Assembly (NCBI RefSeq): GCF_014637405.1
Contig: NZ_BMEY01000014.1
Location: 1-64,000 of the forward strand
DNA from: Ornithinibacillus halotolerans
GTDB taxonomy: Bacteria; Bacillota; Bacilli; Bacillales; Amphibacillaceae
Length of the DNA: 64,000 bases
Reading direction: 5' to 3'
A program made the position numbers and the translations under genes. Every line of letters begins with the position of its first letter. The stretch's first letter is position 1. The notes under the pieces are model-generated. The model had not been told where the DNA came from, did not search any database, and saw only the letters and a list, made by a program, of their open reading frames with translations. This document shows positions 35,657 through 44,267 of the stretch, piece by piece.

Positions 35657-36332
35657 ATTCATTAAAATAAAATGTTGTAACACTTACATCTGCAGTAATT
35701 GTTTCATTTTCTTCATCTACTAACAGTTCTCTTTCAGCTGGTTTCTGGAAGGTCATATTTGTTACGGTCATAAAGCGCTCTTGCTCTTCAATCAGATTAA
35801 TAAATTCTTGATATTGTTCATAATTAGGTGCCGTCACATTAAAACTTACAGTGATGGATTGAAGGTTTTCCGGGATGCCATCAAAACTTATATTATCCTG
35901 TTCAGAAGTAGATTCTTCCTCATCTGTTTCACTCTCTGCATTAGTGTCAGTCTCTCCTTCAGCTGCTTCTTCAATTTCCCTTTGAGGAGCATTATTACCG
36001 TAAGAAAAACTGAAGTTATCTAATCGAATATCACTTAATAATTCGATTTCTTGTAAGGTAAGTATTAACTGCTCTATCTCTTCATCTAACGGCAATTTCT
36101 TTTCTAACAAATACATTTCAGAGTCAAATTCATCTGAGCCATTTTCTGCTTTCGCTAATTTCACTTGTAGAACTTGATTGTCTGTCTCTAACGCTTTTTG
36201 AGTATTTTCACGTGTTTTCAATTCTTTAGATATTGGTTGAAATAAGAGAAAGTATCCAACAATTAACAGTAGAAATAATAACCCTAGCAGCAGAAAGAAA
36301 GAACGTTTATTTTCTTGGAAAGTATTATTCAT
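35655..36332 (-). CDS. pilO: Type IV pilus assembly protein PilO
   Basis: Bitopic membrane protein of the PilM-N-O alignment complex. One N-terminal membrane helix (about 10-31, RSFFLLLGLLFLLLIVGYFLLF), a coiled-coil (about 35-65) and an extracytoplasmic ferredoxin-like domain (about 75-225) fit PilO. The domain contains an acidic Ser/Glu-rich insert (about 115-145) that is unusual. 225 aa. It overlaps the end of pilN by 8 bases. Confidence 0.83.
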   Translation of the reverse strand: MNNTFQENKRSFFLLLGLLFLLLIVGYFLLFQPISKELKTRENTQKALETDNQVLQVKLAKAENGSDEFDSEMYLLEKKLPLDEEIEQLILTLQEIELLSDIRLDNFSFSYGNNAPQREIEEAAEGETDTNAESETDEEESTSEQDNISFDGIPENLQSITVSFNVTAPNYEQYQEFINLIEEQERFMTVTNMTFQKPAERELLVDEENETITADVSVTTFYFNE

Positions 36333-36918
36333 TTCCTTCTGCCCCCTGCACTAATTTTCTATCATTAACTTTAATGGAAAGACTAACTGTATAACGTGGA
36401 ATTACACTATACATATCTTCTTCATCTTCTGAAGAATTTTCTAACTCGAAAGTATTAATTTGATTTACCTGTACATCATCAATTAATTCAGATCCATTTA
36501 ATTCTTCGACATAAGCCGCAATTTCGGTCATATTTTCAAATTGTGTCTCTAGTTGAACACCTTGATAACTATAAGTGTAGTTACTTAAATACCCTGTCTC
36601 AGGCAATAGCACAAGCAGTTCATCAATAAAACTGGATGTAGGGATAATTTGATACTCGACAAATCTTGCTGCATTCTTGTAAGCATTAGTGTCATCATTA
36701 TTATCTAAGTTAGCAAGTCTTGTTTCTAATAATGTTTTTTCTTGTTCTAATTGACTAATATTTTGATTTACTTCTTCAAGATTGTTCTTTGTATGTAAAT
36801 AAAAATAAATAAGTGCACTAGACAGTACGATAAATAAAATTAATCCAACTAGAAAAACAATATATTGAACAGAACTCTGTCTTTCAATTTTGGGTAATAA
36901 ATTTATTTCAGGAAGCAT
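36325..36918 (-). CDS. pilN: Type IV pilus assembly protein PilN
   Basis: The N-terminal INLLP motif (MLPEINLLPK) is the segment of PilN that binds a groove in PilM. It is followed by one membrane helix (about 18-41), a coiled-coil (about 45-75) and a ferredoxin-like domain. 197 aa. Its start abuts the pilM stop, and it overlaps pilO. With PilM and PilO it forms the inner alignment complex linking the motors to the pilus. In a monoderm this complex has no outer-membrane secretin to reach. Confidence 0.87.
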   Translation of the reverse strand: MLPEINLLPKIERQSSVQYIVFLVGLILFIVLSSALIYFYLHTKNNLEEVNQNISQLEQEKTLLETRLANLDNNDDTNAYKNAARFVEYQIIPTSSFIDELLVLLPETGYLSNYTYSYQGVQLETQFENMTEIAAYVEELNGSELIDDVQVNQINTFELENSSEDEEDMYSVIPRYTVSLSIKVNDRKLVQGAEGNE

Positions 36919-37887
36919 CTATTGTACCTCCTTTAGAGCTAATCCTAGTAATGGAATATATTTTGTTTCAATTTCTTTATCCTTTTTTTCTAATTGAATA
37001 CCTTTTAAAATTTGAACAGGAAGATTGAAACGTTCTCCTACTCTTTGATAGAACGCTACTAAATAAGGGTGATCTCCTAAGAGAACAATCTCATCCACCA
37101 TTTTTTCTCCCTTTTGAATAGAAAATCGGTAAAAGTTCATAATACGTTCTAACTCAGCTACTTGATCATCTAATATTCCTAGTATATATACATCATCTTC
37201 TTTAAAAGTTAATTTATCCGTTTTCTCTGAATCTACATGTAGATCAAGATTCTCAAAACGCAAAAATTCTATATTGTGATTTCTAAAGATACTCAGATTA
37301 ATCGAGGTTGCATTTAATTCTACAAACAGATATACCTTTTCTCTATTTACTTTCATCGTATGATGGAAATATCGATATACTCCCAATGCCAGTACATCAG
37401 CCGCTATCGGTTTCAAAGAAACATCCGCAAGAATCTCTGTATATTTCACCATTTCTTCTCTCGGTGCAGCAAAAAATGTACCTGAACGGTTCTCTTGCTC
37501 CAAGCGAACATTCTCAGCATAATGTACATCGAAAACAGGATCTTTAAATGGAAGATGTAGGGACTTCCCTATCTCTACTTTAAAATATTCATTAATATCT
37601 TTATCCCGTAGATCGGATGGGAATTCTACATGTCTCATGATCACTAAGGAGTTAGGTACGTAGAATCGGACATGGCGATTTTTTATGCCTAATTCTTTTA
37701 CTAACTCTTTCATGAATTCGTAAAAACCAATTTCGTCTATTATTTTTCCGTTTTCAATCATACCAGCAGGTATAAGTCTTTCTGCCATTAATTTTATAGA
37801 TGAGATATTGGTACTATTTGTTTCAATTAGTCGAATAATATAGTCTTCTAAGTCTATATTCATAATTTTTGTAGGTTGTCCAAACAC
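36919..37887 (-). CDS. pilM: Type IV pilus assembly protein PilM (actin-like)
   Basis: Cytoplasmic actin-fold protein that anchors PilN. Recognisable pieces are the N-terminal MNIDLEDYIIRLIE, the segment VRFYVPNSLVIMRHVEFPSDL, the ADVLALGVYRYF region and the second nucleotide-fold half VYLFVELNATSINLSIFRN...FLRFE. 322 aa. It begins the pilMNO block after a 154-bp gap that carries two inverted repeats. No signal peptide or membrane segment is seen. Confidence 0.85.
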   Translation of the reverse strand: MFGQPTKIMNIDLEDYIIRLIETNSTNISSIKLMAERLIPAGMIENGKIIDEIGFYEFMKELVKELGIKNRHVRFYVPNSLVIMRHVEFPSDLRDKDINEYFKVEIGKSLHLPFKDPVFDVHYAENVRLEQENRSGTFFAAPREEMVKYTEILADVSLKPIAADVLALGVYRYFHHTMKVNREKVYLFVELNATSINLSIFRNHNIEFLRFENLDLHVDSEKTDKLTFKEDDVYILGILDDQVAELERIMNFYRFSIQKGEKMVDEIVLLGDHPYLVAFYQRVGERFNLPVQILKGIQLEKKDKEIETKYIPLLGLALKEVQ

Positions 37888-37920
37888 AAGAAATCACCAT
37901 CCTGGAGTTTATACAGTTAA

Positions 37921-37972
37921 CAATTCTTTTTACCATTTCACAAAGCATTTTGAAAAATCGTAAAAAGAATTG
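37921..37972. repeat. 13-bp perfect inverted repeat upstream of pilM
   Basis: CAATTCTTTTTAC (37921-37933) and GTAAAAAGAATTG (37960-37972) flank 26 bases, in the leader of pilM just after the pilin-gene hairpin. It may be an RNA switch point, a processing site or a regulator site. Confidence 0.5.
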
Positions 37973-37997
37973 TAATTTAAATTTTATTTAGCTGTTT

Positions 37998-38030
37998 AGT
38001 ATTCCCAGCACTATAAGTGCTGAGAATACT
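37998..38030 (-). terminator. Strong hairpin after the major pilin gene
   Basis: The 15-bp arms 37998-38012 and 38016-38030 pair with one mismatch around an ATA loop. No U-tract follows on the minus strand. It starts 12 bases after the pilin stop and fits a 3' stabiliser or partial terminator that raises pilin mRNA over the rest of the operon. Confidence 0.6.
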
Positions 38031-38041
38031 TCAACATATAC

Positions 38042-38521
38042 TTAGCCACCAGTAGTACCTTCAGCTTCACATAGCTCTCTACCCTGTTGTATTAATGCTG
38101 TTTCGGTAGCAGTATCTGCAGATAAATCACATTGTCCACCAGACGAAACTAATGCAACACTATACTCTCCAGTATCTGATTTAAAAACAGTTGCTGTTGT
38201 ATATACATTATTACCCCATGGATCTGTTAATGTTCCAACATCTAAGTCTGCTTCAACAGCAGCATCCCCTGTACCAGTCTCAATTGCTGAGACACCACTT
38301 GCTGTTATTTCTCCTCCATTAGCCTCATACAATTTTGCTGCAGAAATTAATTGCTGTGCATTAGCAATTTGAGCATCCTTCTTAGAATTATCAATTACAT
38401 TACTAATTGACACAAACGCAATTGCCCCAACAATAGCCAAGATAACAATTACCGCTAGTAACTCAACTAATGTTAAACCTCTTTCATCTTTTTTCAATAA
38501 ACGTAACCATTTTTTCATCAT
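38042..38521 (-). CDS. pilA: Major type IV prepilin (PilA/ComGC-like)
   Basis: Prepilin with cleavage site DERG|LTLVELLAVIVILAIVGAIAFVSI; E5 is present. The mature protein is about 144 aa with a small beta head and a C-terminal cysteine pair (QCDLSADTATE...LCEAEG) that can close a D-loop. It is the only complete prepilin placed directly after the motor and platform genes and it is followed by a strong hairpin, so it is the likely main subunit. Several ATGs are clustered. The ATG at 38521 has GGAG 9 bases upstream; 38536 is the longest option. Confidence 0.82.
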   Translation of the reverse strand: MMKKWLRLLKKDERGLTLVELLAVIVILAIVGAIAFVSISNVIDNSKKDAQIANAQQLISAAKLYEANGGEITASGVSAIETGTGDAAVEADLDVGTLTDPWGNNVYTTATVFKSDTGEYSVALVSSGGQCDLSADTATETALIQQGRELCEAEGTTGG

Positions 38522-38599
38522 CTTCATCATCTCCATTTTTTATTTTAAAAGAATGTATAAAAGCATTAAAACAATATATTCTTTTGTTACTTCACCTCC

Positions 38600-39811
38600 T
38601 TAAACGTTTTGATAGATGCTAAACATTGGAACCATGATTGCAATTACAATGAAGCCTACTACACCAGCTAATACTACGATCATTAATGGCTCGATAAGCG
38701 ACTTTAATGTGTCCACTGTTCGGTCCACATCTTCTTCATAGAAATCGGCAACTTTTGAAAGCATTAAGTCCAGTTGGCCACTTTGTTCGCCAATAGCTAT
38801 CATTTGAGTAACTAACGGTGGGAACACCCAGCTTTTCTTTAACGGTTCGGATAGAGCTCTCCCTATTTCTAGACTGTCACGAGATGCTAAAATTACTCTA
38901 CCGATAACTGGATTACCAACAACTTTCTCCACAATAGTTAGTGCTTTTAAGATTGGGACAGAACTGGAAACTAGTGATGATAAAGTTCGGGTCAGTCTTG
39001 CTATTGCCGATTTTTGTAGTAGCTTTCCAAAGATCGGAAGTTTAAATAATACGACATGGACTGCATAGTTGAACTTTTTATCATTTTTATATAGAAACAT
39101 AAATACACCAATGATTATTAATATTAATAGAAGTCCTAACCACCAAGAGTTTTGTACAAATTCACTAAGATTCATCACTAATTGGGTAACAAACGGAAGT
39201 TCTCCGCCAAAAGATTCAAAAGTTGCAGTAATACTTGGAACGATCGATACCATTAAGAAAACTACAACCGCTACAATAATAATCGATAACACAATTGGAT
39301 AAGCCATAGTTGATTGTACTTTTTTCTTAATATTATTTTGTTTCTCATAATAAGTAGCTAGTCTGTCCAATGTATCATCAATATTACCGGTAGCTTCACC
39401 AGCTCTAACCATGTTTACAAACAATGAAGGAAACACTTTAGAATGATTTTGTACCGCGTCGGAAAATGCTTGTCCTTCTCTAAGATCAGACTCAACCGCA
39501 TACAGTGCTTTACTTAACCCTTTACTCTCCGTCTGTTCAGCCATTATATTTGTAGCTTCTACAATAGAAATACCAGCTCGAATTAATGTAGCAAACTGAC
39601 GGCAATAAATAACAAAATCCTCTGTCTTTACCTTATTACCACCAATTGCAAGATCACGGTTAAATATTGTTGCTTTCGTCTCCGTTACTTCACGAGGGCT
39701 AATGCCTTTTTCACGAATCGCAGCAATAGCTTGGGAACGCGAAACACTCTCAATCGTCCCTTTCTTCATGATTCCTTTTGACGTTCGTCCGACATATTTA
39801 TAAACTGGCAT
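38600..39811 (-). CDS. pilC: Type IV pilus platform protein PilC
   Basis: Polytopic inner-membrane protein on which the motors act. Two T2SF domains are visible: about 60-190 (YCRQFATLIRAGISIVEAT...FPSLFVNMVRAGEATGNIDD) and about 265-395 (LTRTLSSLVSSSVPILKAL...FPPLVTQMIAIGEQSGQLD). Each ends in membrane helices (IVLSIIIVAVVVFLMVSIVP; LMIVVLAGVVGFIVIAIMVP), with a further pair in the middle. 403 aa, the normal length for PilC. It is separated from pilT by 2 bases. Confidence 0.92.
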   Translation of the reverse strand: MPVYKYVGRTSKGIMKKGTIESVSRSQAIAAIREKGISPREVTETKATIFNRDLAIGGNKVKTEDFVIYCRQFATLIRAGISIVEATNIMAEQTESKGLSKALYAVESDLREGQAFSDAVQNHSKVFPSLFVNMVRAGEATGNIDDTLDRLATYYEKQNNIKKKVQSTMAYPIVLSIIIVAVVVFLMVSIVPSITATFESFGGELPFVTQLVMNLSEFVQNSWWLGLLLILIIIGVFMFLYKNDKKFNYAVHVVLFKLPIFGKLLQKSAIARLTRTLSSLVSSSVPILKALTIVEKVVGNPVIGRVILASRDSLEIGRALSEPLKKSWVFPPLVTQMIAIGEQSGQLDLMLSKVADFYEEDVDRTVDTLKSLIEPLMIVVLAGVVGFIVIAIMVPMFSIYQNV

Positions 39812-39813
39812 TC

Positions 39814-40854
39814 TTAATCACCTGCAATAGAAAACATTTCTTGTACATCATCATAATTGACCATGCCTTTTTGCAATAACTCTTTAACAGACATCTCCAT
39901 CGTATGCATTCCAGCAGCACGAGACGTTTGTAAGATATTCTTAATTTGGTCTACTTTTTCATTCCGTATTAAATTTGCTACAGAGGGCATATTGATTAAT
40001 ATTTCTGTTGCTGCCACTCGGCCTTGTCCATCAGACTTAGGAACTAATCGTTGGGAAATAATCCCGGCTAGAACGGATGCCAACTGAATGCGAATTTGGC
40101 TTTGTTGATGTGGTGGAAACACGTCAATAATCCGATTAATGGTCTGGGACGCACTATTCGTATGTAAAGTTGCTAAAACTAAATGTCCAGTTTCAGCCGC
40201 GGTAAGTGCCGTTGAAATCGTTTCATGATCGCGCATTTCTCCGACTAAGATAATATCTGGATCCTGTCTAAGGGCAGCACGTAATCCATTAGCAAAACTT
40301 TCTGTGTCTTTCCCTACTTCTCGTTGATTAATGATCGACTTCCCGTGTTCATGCACAAATTCAATTGGGTCCTCTAGCGTAATAATATGTTTCGCCTTAT
40401 AACGATTCACGTAGTTGATCATGGAAGCAAGTGTTGTTGATTTACCTGAACCAGTAGGACCTGTAACTAAAATTAATCCTTGAGGCTTTAATGCTAATTG
40501 CTGTAAAATGCTCGGCATCATCAACTCTTCAATCGTAGGTATCTCTTTAGGTATGACCCGGGCAACAATACTTATATTTCCTAATTGTGTAAACACATTA
40601 ATACGGAAGCGTGATACATCTTCTATACTATAGGAAGAGTCAATCTCCCCCATTTTCATGAGATGCTCCCACTCTGAACTAGACAATAATTCTTTGGCGA
40701 GATTTTCTGTATCTTCTTTCGTCAATACATCTTCACCATGGCGAGTTAATTTCCCATGAATTCTATAAACAGGGGGGGAATTGACGGTAATATGTAAATC
40801 AGATGCTTCTTGGTAATAAGCTATTTGCAATAAGTCATTGATATCATATGGCAT
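39814..40854 (-). CDS. pilT: Pilus retraction ATPase PilT
   Basis: Hexameric motor that depolymerises pili, powering twitching and DNA uptake. Visible are the PAS-like N-terminus (ASDLHI), Walker A GPTGSGKST (132-140), Asp box IITLEDPIEFVH, Walker B ALRQDPDIILVGEMRD and His box HLVLATLHTN. The PilT-specific AIRNLIRE-type motif appears as VANLIRNEK. 346 aa fits PilT (about 345) rather than the larger PilB or the shorter ComGA. Its presence means these pili can retract. It lies between pilB and pilC. Confidence 0.93.
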   Translation of the reverse strand: MPYDINDLLQIAYYQEASDLHITVNSPPVYRIHGKLTRHGEDVLTKEDTENLAKELLSSSEWEHLMKMGEIDSSYSIEDVSRFRINVFTQLGNISIVARVIPKEIPTIEELMMPSILQQLALKPQGLILVTGPTGSGKSTTLASMINYVNRYKAKHIITLEDPIEFVHEHGKSIINQREVGKDTESFANGLRAALRQDPDIILVGEMRDHETISTALTAAETGHLVLATLHTNSASQTINRIIDVFPPHQQSQIRIQLASVLAGIISQRLVPKSDGQGRVAATEILINMPSVANLIRNEKVDQIKNILQTSRAAGMHTMEMSVKELLQKGMVNYDDVQEMFSIAGD

Positions 40855-40865
40855 CTATTTACCCC

Positions 40866-42521
40866 CTAATTGGATGACACGACTCGTAGTACTTCTTCGG
40901 TTGTTGTTAACCCCTGGGCCACTTTGTGAAGGCCATCATCGAGTAGAAAACGCATCCCTTGTTGTTTTACATATTTCAAAATTTCGGAACGTGTGCTTGC
41001 ATTAATTATTAATCGGCGAATGTGATCATCAATTGGAAGTACTTCATGAATAGCAATTCTGCCTCGATACCCAGTCATCCCACAGCTTGCACAGCCAGTA
41101 CCACGTTGAATCGACGTAATTTCGATACTAGCATTGGCAAATAACTTTCTCTCTTTTTCGGTTAGTTGATTAGTTTCACTACAATCCTTACATACTTTTC
41201 TTACTAGACGTTGTCCGACTACCCCATTTAACGAAGACGATAATAGAAATGGCTCTACTCCCATGTCAATCAATCGTGTTAATGTATCTACTGCACTGTT
41301 TGTATGGAGCGTGCTTAATACAAGGTGTCCTGTTAAGGAGGCTCGGACAGCAATTTGAGCTGTTTCAAAATCACGTATTTCTCCGATCATAATAATATCT
41401 GGGTCTTGTCGGAGAATGGAGCGAAGTCCAGTAGCAAACGTCATACCGATTTCTTCTCTCACTTGAACTTGATTAATACCATCTAACTGATACTCTACGG
41501 GATCTTCAATTGTAACAATATTTACTTTTTCACTATTTAGTCTGTTTAAAGCAGCATATAGTGTGGATGACTTCCCGGAACCCGTTGGACCAGTTATAAG
41601 AATAATACCGTTTGGTTTTTCAATCATTTTTACAAACTTCGAAAAGTTTTCTTCTGTAAATCCTAACTTTGATATATCATTTAAGGCATTTCCTATATCA
41701 AGTAGACGCATAACTACTTTTTCACCATAAATCGATGGAAGTGTACTTACCCGGATATCTAAAGGTTTATGGTTAATCTCCAGTTTCACTCGTCCGTCTT
41801 GTGGGACTCTACTTTCTGTAATGTTTAAATTACTAATGATTTTTATCCTTGCGATTAGCATGCTTTGCATATATTTAGGAAGGGACCGCTCCGTCCGTAA
41901 AACTCCATCAACACGGTAACGAACTCGTAATTCCCCTTCTTGTGGATCAAAATGAATATCACTCGCTTTTTGTGCAGCAGCATTTGTTATAATCTGATTC
42001 ACCAGACGAACTATCGGAGAATCCTCATCTGTAATTCCTGTTTCATCTATTGCTTCTTCTGGTGCGTAATCACCCATTAACTCCTCAATAGATTCTTGCA
42101 AATCATAGTGCTTAGTAATAGCTCTGTAAATAGAATCTTTTGTAGCAATACCAGGTGTAATTTGGAGTCCTGTCGCAATTCTTAATTCTTCCATAGCGAA
42201 ATAGTCCATTGGGTCAGCCATTGCTACAAATAATTTGTTTCCTTCAATACGTAGAGGCATTAAGAGATATCGCTTTGCTAATTCTTTCGGAACTAAATTA
42301 ACAGCATCCTCATCAATTGAATATTGAAAGAGGTTGACATGCGGTATACCTAATTGAAACTCAAGCACTTCAATTAATTGTTGTTCAGTAATATACCCTT
42401 CTCGCAACAGGGCATCTCCTAATTTCTCATCAGGGGATTTATCCGTAAGTGTATTTGCTAATTGTTCATCACTAATTAATCCAGCATTTACTAACAGATC
42501 GCCTAGTCTTTTCCTTGCCAT
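40866..42521 (-). CDS. pilB: Pilus extension ATPase PilB
   Basis: GspE/PilB motor that polymerises pilins. The N-terminal MshEN-type domain has two repeats: RLGDLLVNAGLISDEQL (5-21) and KLGDALLREGYITEQQL (33-49). Such domains bind c-di-GMP in MshE; whether this one does is open. The core has Walker A GPTGSGKSS (311-319), IVTIEDPVEYQL, LRQDPDIIMIGEIRD and HLVLSTLHTN. A tetracysteine zinc site (CKDC...CASC) distinguishes it from PilT. 551 aa. It follows the VanW/G5 gene by 24 bases. Confidence 0.93.
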   Translation of the reverse strand: MARKRLGDLLVNAGLISDEQLANTLTDKSPDEKLGDALLREGYITEQQLIEVLEFQLGIPHVNLFQYSIDEDAVNLVPKELAKRYLLMPLRIEGNKLFVAMADPMDYFAMEELRIATGLQITPGIATKDSIYRAITKHYDLQESIEELMGDYAPEEAIDETGITDEDSPIVRLVNQIITNAAAQKASDIHFDPQEGELRVRYRVDGVLRTERSLPKYMQSMLIARIKIISNLNITESRVPQDGRVKLEINHKPLDIRVSTLPSIYGEKVVMRLLDIGNALNDISKLGFTEENFSKFVKMIEKPNGIILITGPTGSGKSSTLYAALNRLNSEKVNIVTIEDPVEYQLDGINQVQVREEIGMTFATGLRSILRQDPDIIMIGEIRDFETAQIAVRASLTGHLVLSTLHTNSAVDTLTRLIDMGVEPFLLSSSLNGVVGQRLVRKVCKDCSETNQLTEKERKLFANASIEITSIQRGTGCASCGMTGYRGRIAIHEVLPIDDHIRRLIINASTRSEILKYVKQQGMRFLLDDGLHKVAQGLTTTEEVLRVVSSN

Positions 42522-42545
42522 CTAAACTCACCTCCATATTAGGTG

Positions 42546-44057
42546 CTATTTGACGTATATTTCTTTTTCTTCTACTTCATCATCGTTATCTTGTTCTTCC
42601 GAATTCTCTTGTTGTTCTTCACTACCATCTTCATTATAAGTTGACCAAATGATCCGTAATAATTGCAGCTGATTATTGTCTAAGTTCTCAAGACAGGCCT
42701 CATTTCCAGACTCTTCTCCACTATTTTCTAAGCCATTCTCTACTTTCTCTACTAAGCTTTCACAGTAGTTCATAACAAAGTCATAAAATGTTATGGAACG
42801 AATGGAATCCCCGTTAGGTGGAGGTGGAACACCAACATTGCCATTTCGATTATCACTCGTTTGTTCATTCGGTTGAGTATTGTCGGTGATATTTTGTCCT
42901 TCTTCATAGGATTCTGTCATTCGTTCATCACCAGCTAAGAGCCCACTACTTATAGGTAGTAATACGATCTTAGGTTCTGGAGGGTAGAAATCTTTACTAA
43001 CTAATTGCTCTTTCCCTTGTACGGTTTGATAAACTTCTACTTCCACTCCTTGAGCACCTTCTTGAATGACCTCACTCTGACCATATGCTAAATCATTACT
43101 ATAACGATAAATTGTACGTGGTTCTACTTCTTCCACGATATTGGAATGAACTATTAATGAGTCTACTTCGGCAGTGGATTGAAGAGAGACTATGAATTCA
43201 CTTCCATCCCTTTCCAAATTCAGTTTAAAAGCCGTTTCATTTGGATTGTAAATAAGGAAGTCCTTATCTACACTTGGATTTATAGCGACATCCAGTCCGG
43301 GGTCTGTATATTCAGGAATGGTTCCTTGTGAATGTCGTTCTAGTACAAGGATATTGGATTGCAAAATTGTACGATATAATTGAGAAGCAACAAAATTAAT
43401 TTCTTCTGTTTGATTCTCTTTCATCTCAGGCAGCGCTCCTATAAAGGAAAACGTTGCATTTGGAACAAGCACTGTATCATGCATTTGTTTAATCATGTTA
43501 TCGATAAGTAAATAAGAAAATCCATTCGGAATCACTACAGCTTCAGAAGCAACCGTCGTGTATTTCTCTTGTGTCTCAGCAGAATAGACTAGTTCTACTG
43601 CATTGTCACTTAAATTACTAGCGATAAGACTTGCATTCGATAATGTCTCATTAACATTTATGTAAGAAGGTAGATTTCTAAAGTCTTCACTTTCTTCATT
43701 CACTTCAATGGCAAGTGGTTGAATCATATTCGATTTCTTAAATAATGGAAACCAGCTTTTCGTTCTTTGTTTCAATTGTTCTAACGTATCATCAATTTGA
43801 AATGTAAATATCGTTTTTGGAATCATAATTTCGTCGTATTCACTTGTTGCATATATGTATTCATTCGATTCCCACATGTTAATTTTTTCCTCTAACATTG
43901 CTCTTGCTTCTTTCTCATTCATCCCTTCAACAAGAACATTAGCAATTTGGGATCCCTTAGGGAACTTTGTAGAACTTTGATAAGTAAAGTACCCAATTAT
44001 CAATAGTACAAGTAACAATATTATAGAAAAAGTGACAGTTTTTTTTGACAAAATCAT
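42546..44057 (-). CDS. VanW-like/G5 domain membrane-anchored surface protein in the pilus operon
   Basis: N-terminal membrane anchor (about 8-26), a region recalling the YoaR/VanW N-terminal peptidoglycan-binding domain (about 35-180), and a VanW-like segment (about 195-275; VPNATFSFIG...VASQLYRTILQSNILVLERH). A G5-like domain follows (about 305-370), then a low-complexity acidic, Asn/Gln-rich tail. It heads the operon after the promoter, 24 bases before pilB. The ATG at 44057 has GGTGG 8 bases upstream; a GTG four codons earlier is overlapped by that site. G5 domains bind cell-wall sugars, so it may guide pili through the wall. That function is inference. The usual VanW GGGVCQ core is degenerate here. 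Confidence 0.75.
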   Translation of the reverse strand: MILSKKTVTFSIILLLVLLIIGYFTYQSSTKFPKGSQIANVLVEGMNEKEARAMLEEKINMWESNEYIYATSEYDEIMIPKTIFTFQIDDTLEQLKQRTKSWFPLFKKSNMIQPLAIEVNEESEDFRNLPSYINVNETLSNASLIASNLSDNAVELVYSAETQEKYTTVASEAVVIPNGFSYLLIDNMIKQMHDTVLVPNATFSFIGALPEMKENQTEEINFVASQLYRTILQSNILVLERHSQGTIPEYTDPGLDVAINPSVDKDFLIYNPNETAFKLNLERDGSEFIVSLQSTAEVDSLIVHSNIVEEVEPRTIYRYSNDLAYGQSEVIQEGAQGVEVEVYQTVQGKEQLVSKDFYPPEPKIVLLPISSGLLAGDERMTESYEEGQNITDNTQPNEQTSDNRNGNVGVPPPPNGDSIRSITFYDFVMNYCESLVEKVENGLENSGEESGNEACLENLDNNQLQLLRIIWSTYNEDGSEEQQENSEEQDNDDEVEEKEIYVK

Positions 44058-44147
44058 AGCAAAATCCACCTTTTCGATTTGTAAGCATAGTATATTTCAA
44101 CTAAATAAAACTATCCGTTAACTAGGAGAATTATACTATACCAAAGG

Positions 44148-44190
44148 AAAAACCTATCAGTCTAGCACTTTAGAACTAGATTAAAGATAG
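44148..44190 (-). terminator. Leader terminator-like hairpin of the pilus operon
   Basis: On the minus strand, CTATC..CTAG pairs with CTAG..GATAG, followed by GTTTTT. It lies inside the transcript between the promoter (44209-44237) and the first gene, so it could attenuate the operon. The stem is short with an internal loop, so support is modest. Confidence 0.4.
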
Positions 44191-44208
44191 TTCGTAAGTA
44201 GCAATAGT

Positions 44209-44237
44209 AGATTATCAGTAGTTAAATAAATTGTCAA
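44209..44237 (-). promoter_or_regulatory. Sigma-A promoter of the pilus operon
   Basis: Minus strand TTGACA (44232-44237), 17-base spacer, TAATCT (44209-44214). The predicted start is near 44202. It lies between the prepilin peptidase gene and the VanW/G5 gene, so the 11-kb operon can be transcribed independently of pilD. Confidence 0.75.
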
Positions 44238-44267
44238 CAGTTTTCGGAAAACAAAGACAGTTCCCTA

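Noticed and set aside
44058-44208. c-di-GMP riboswitch in the pilus leader
   Set aside because: No GEMM-I or class II conserved core is visible, and the leader has only a short hairpin.
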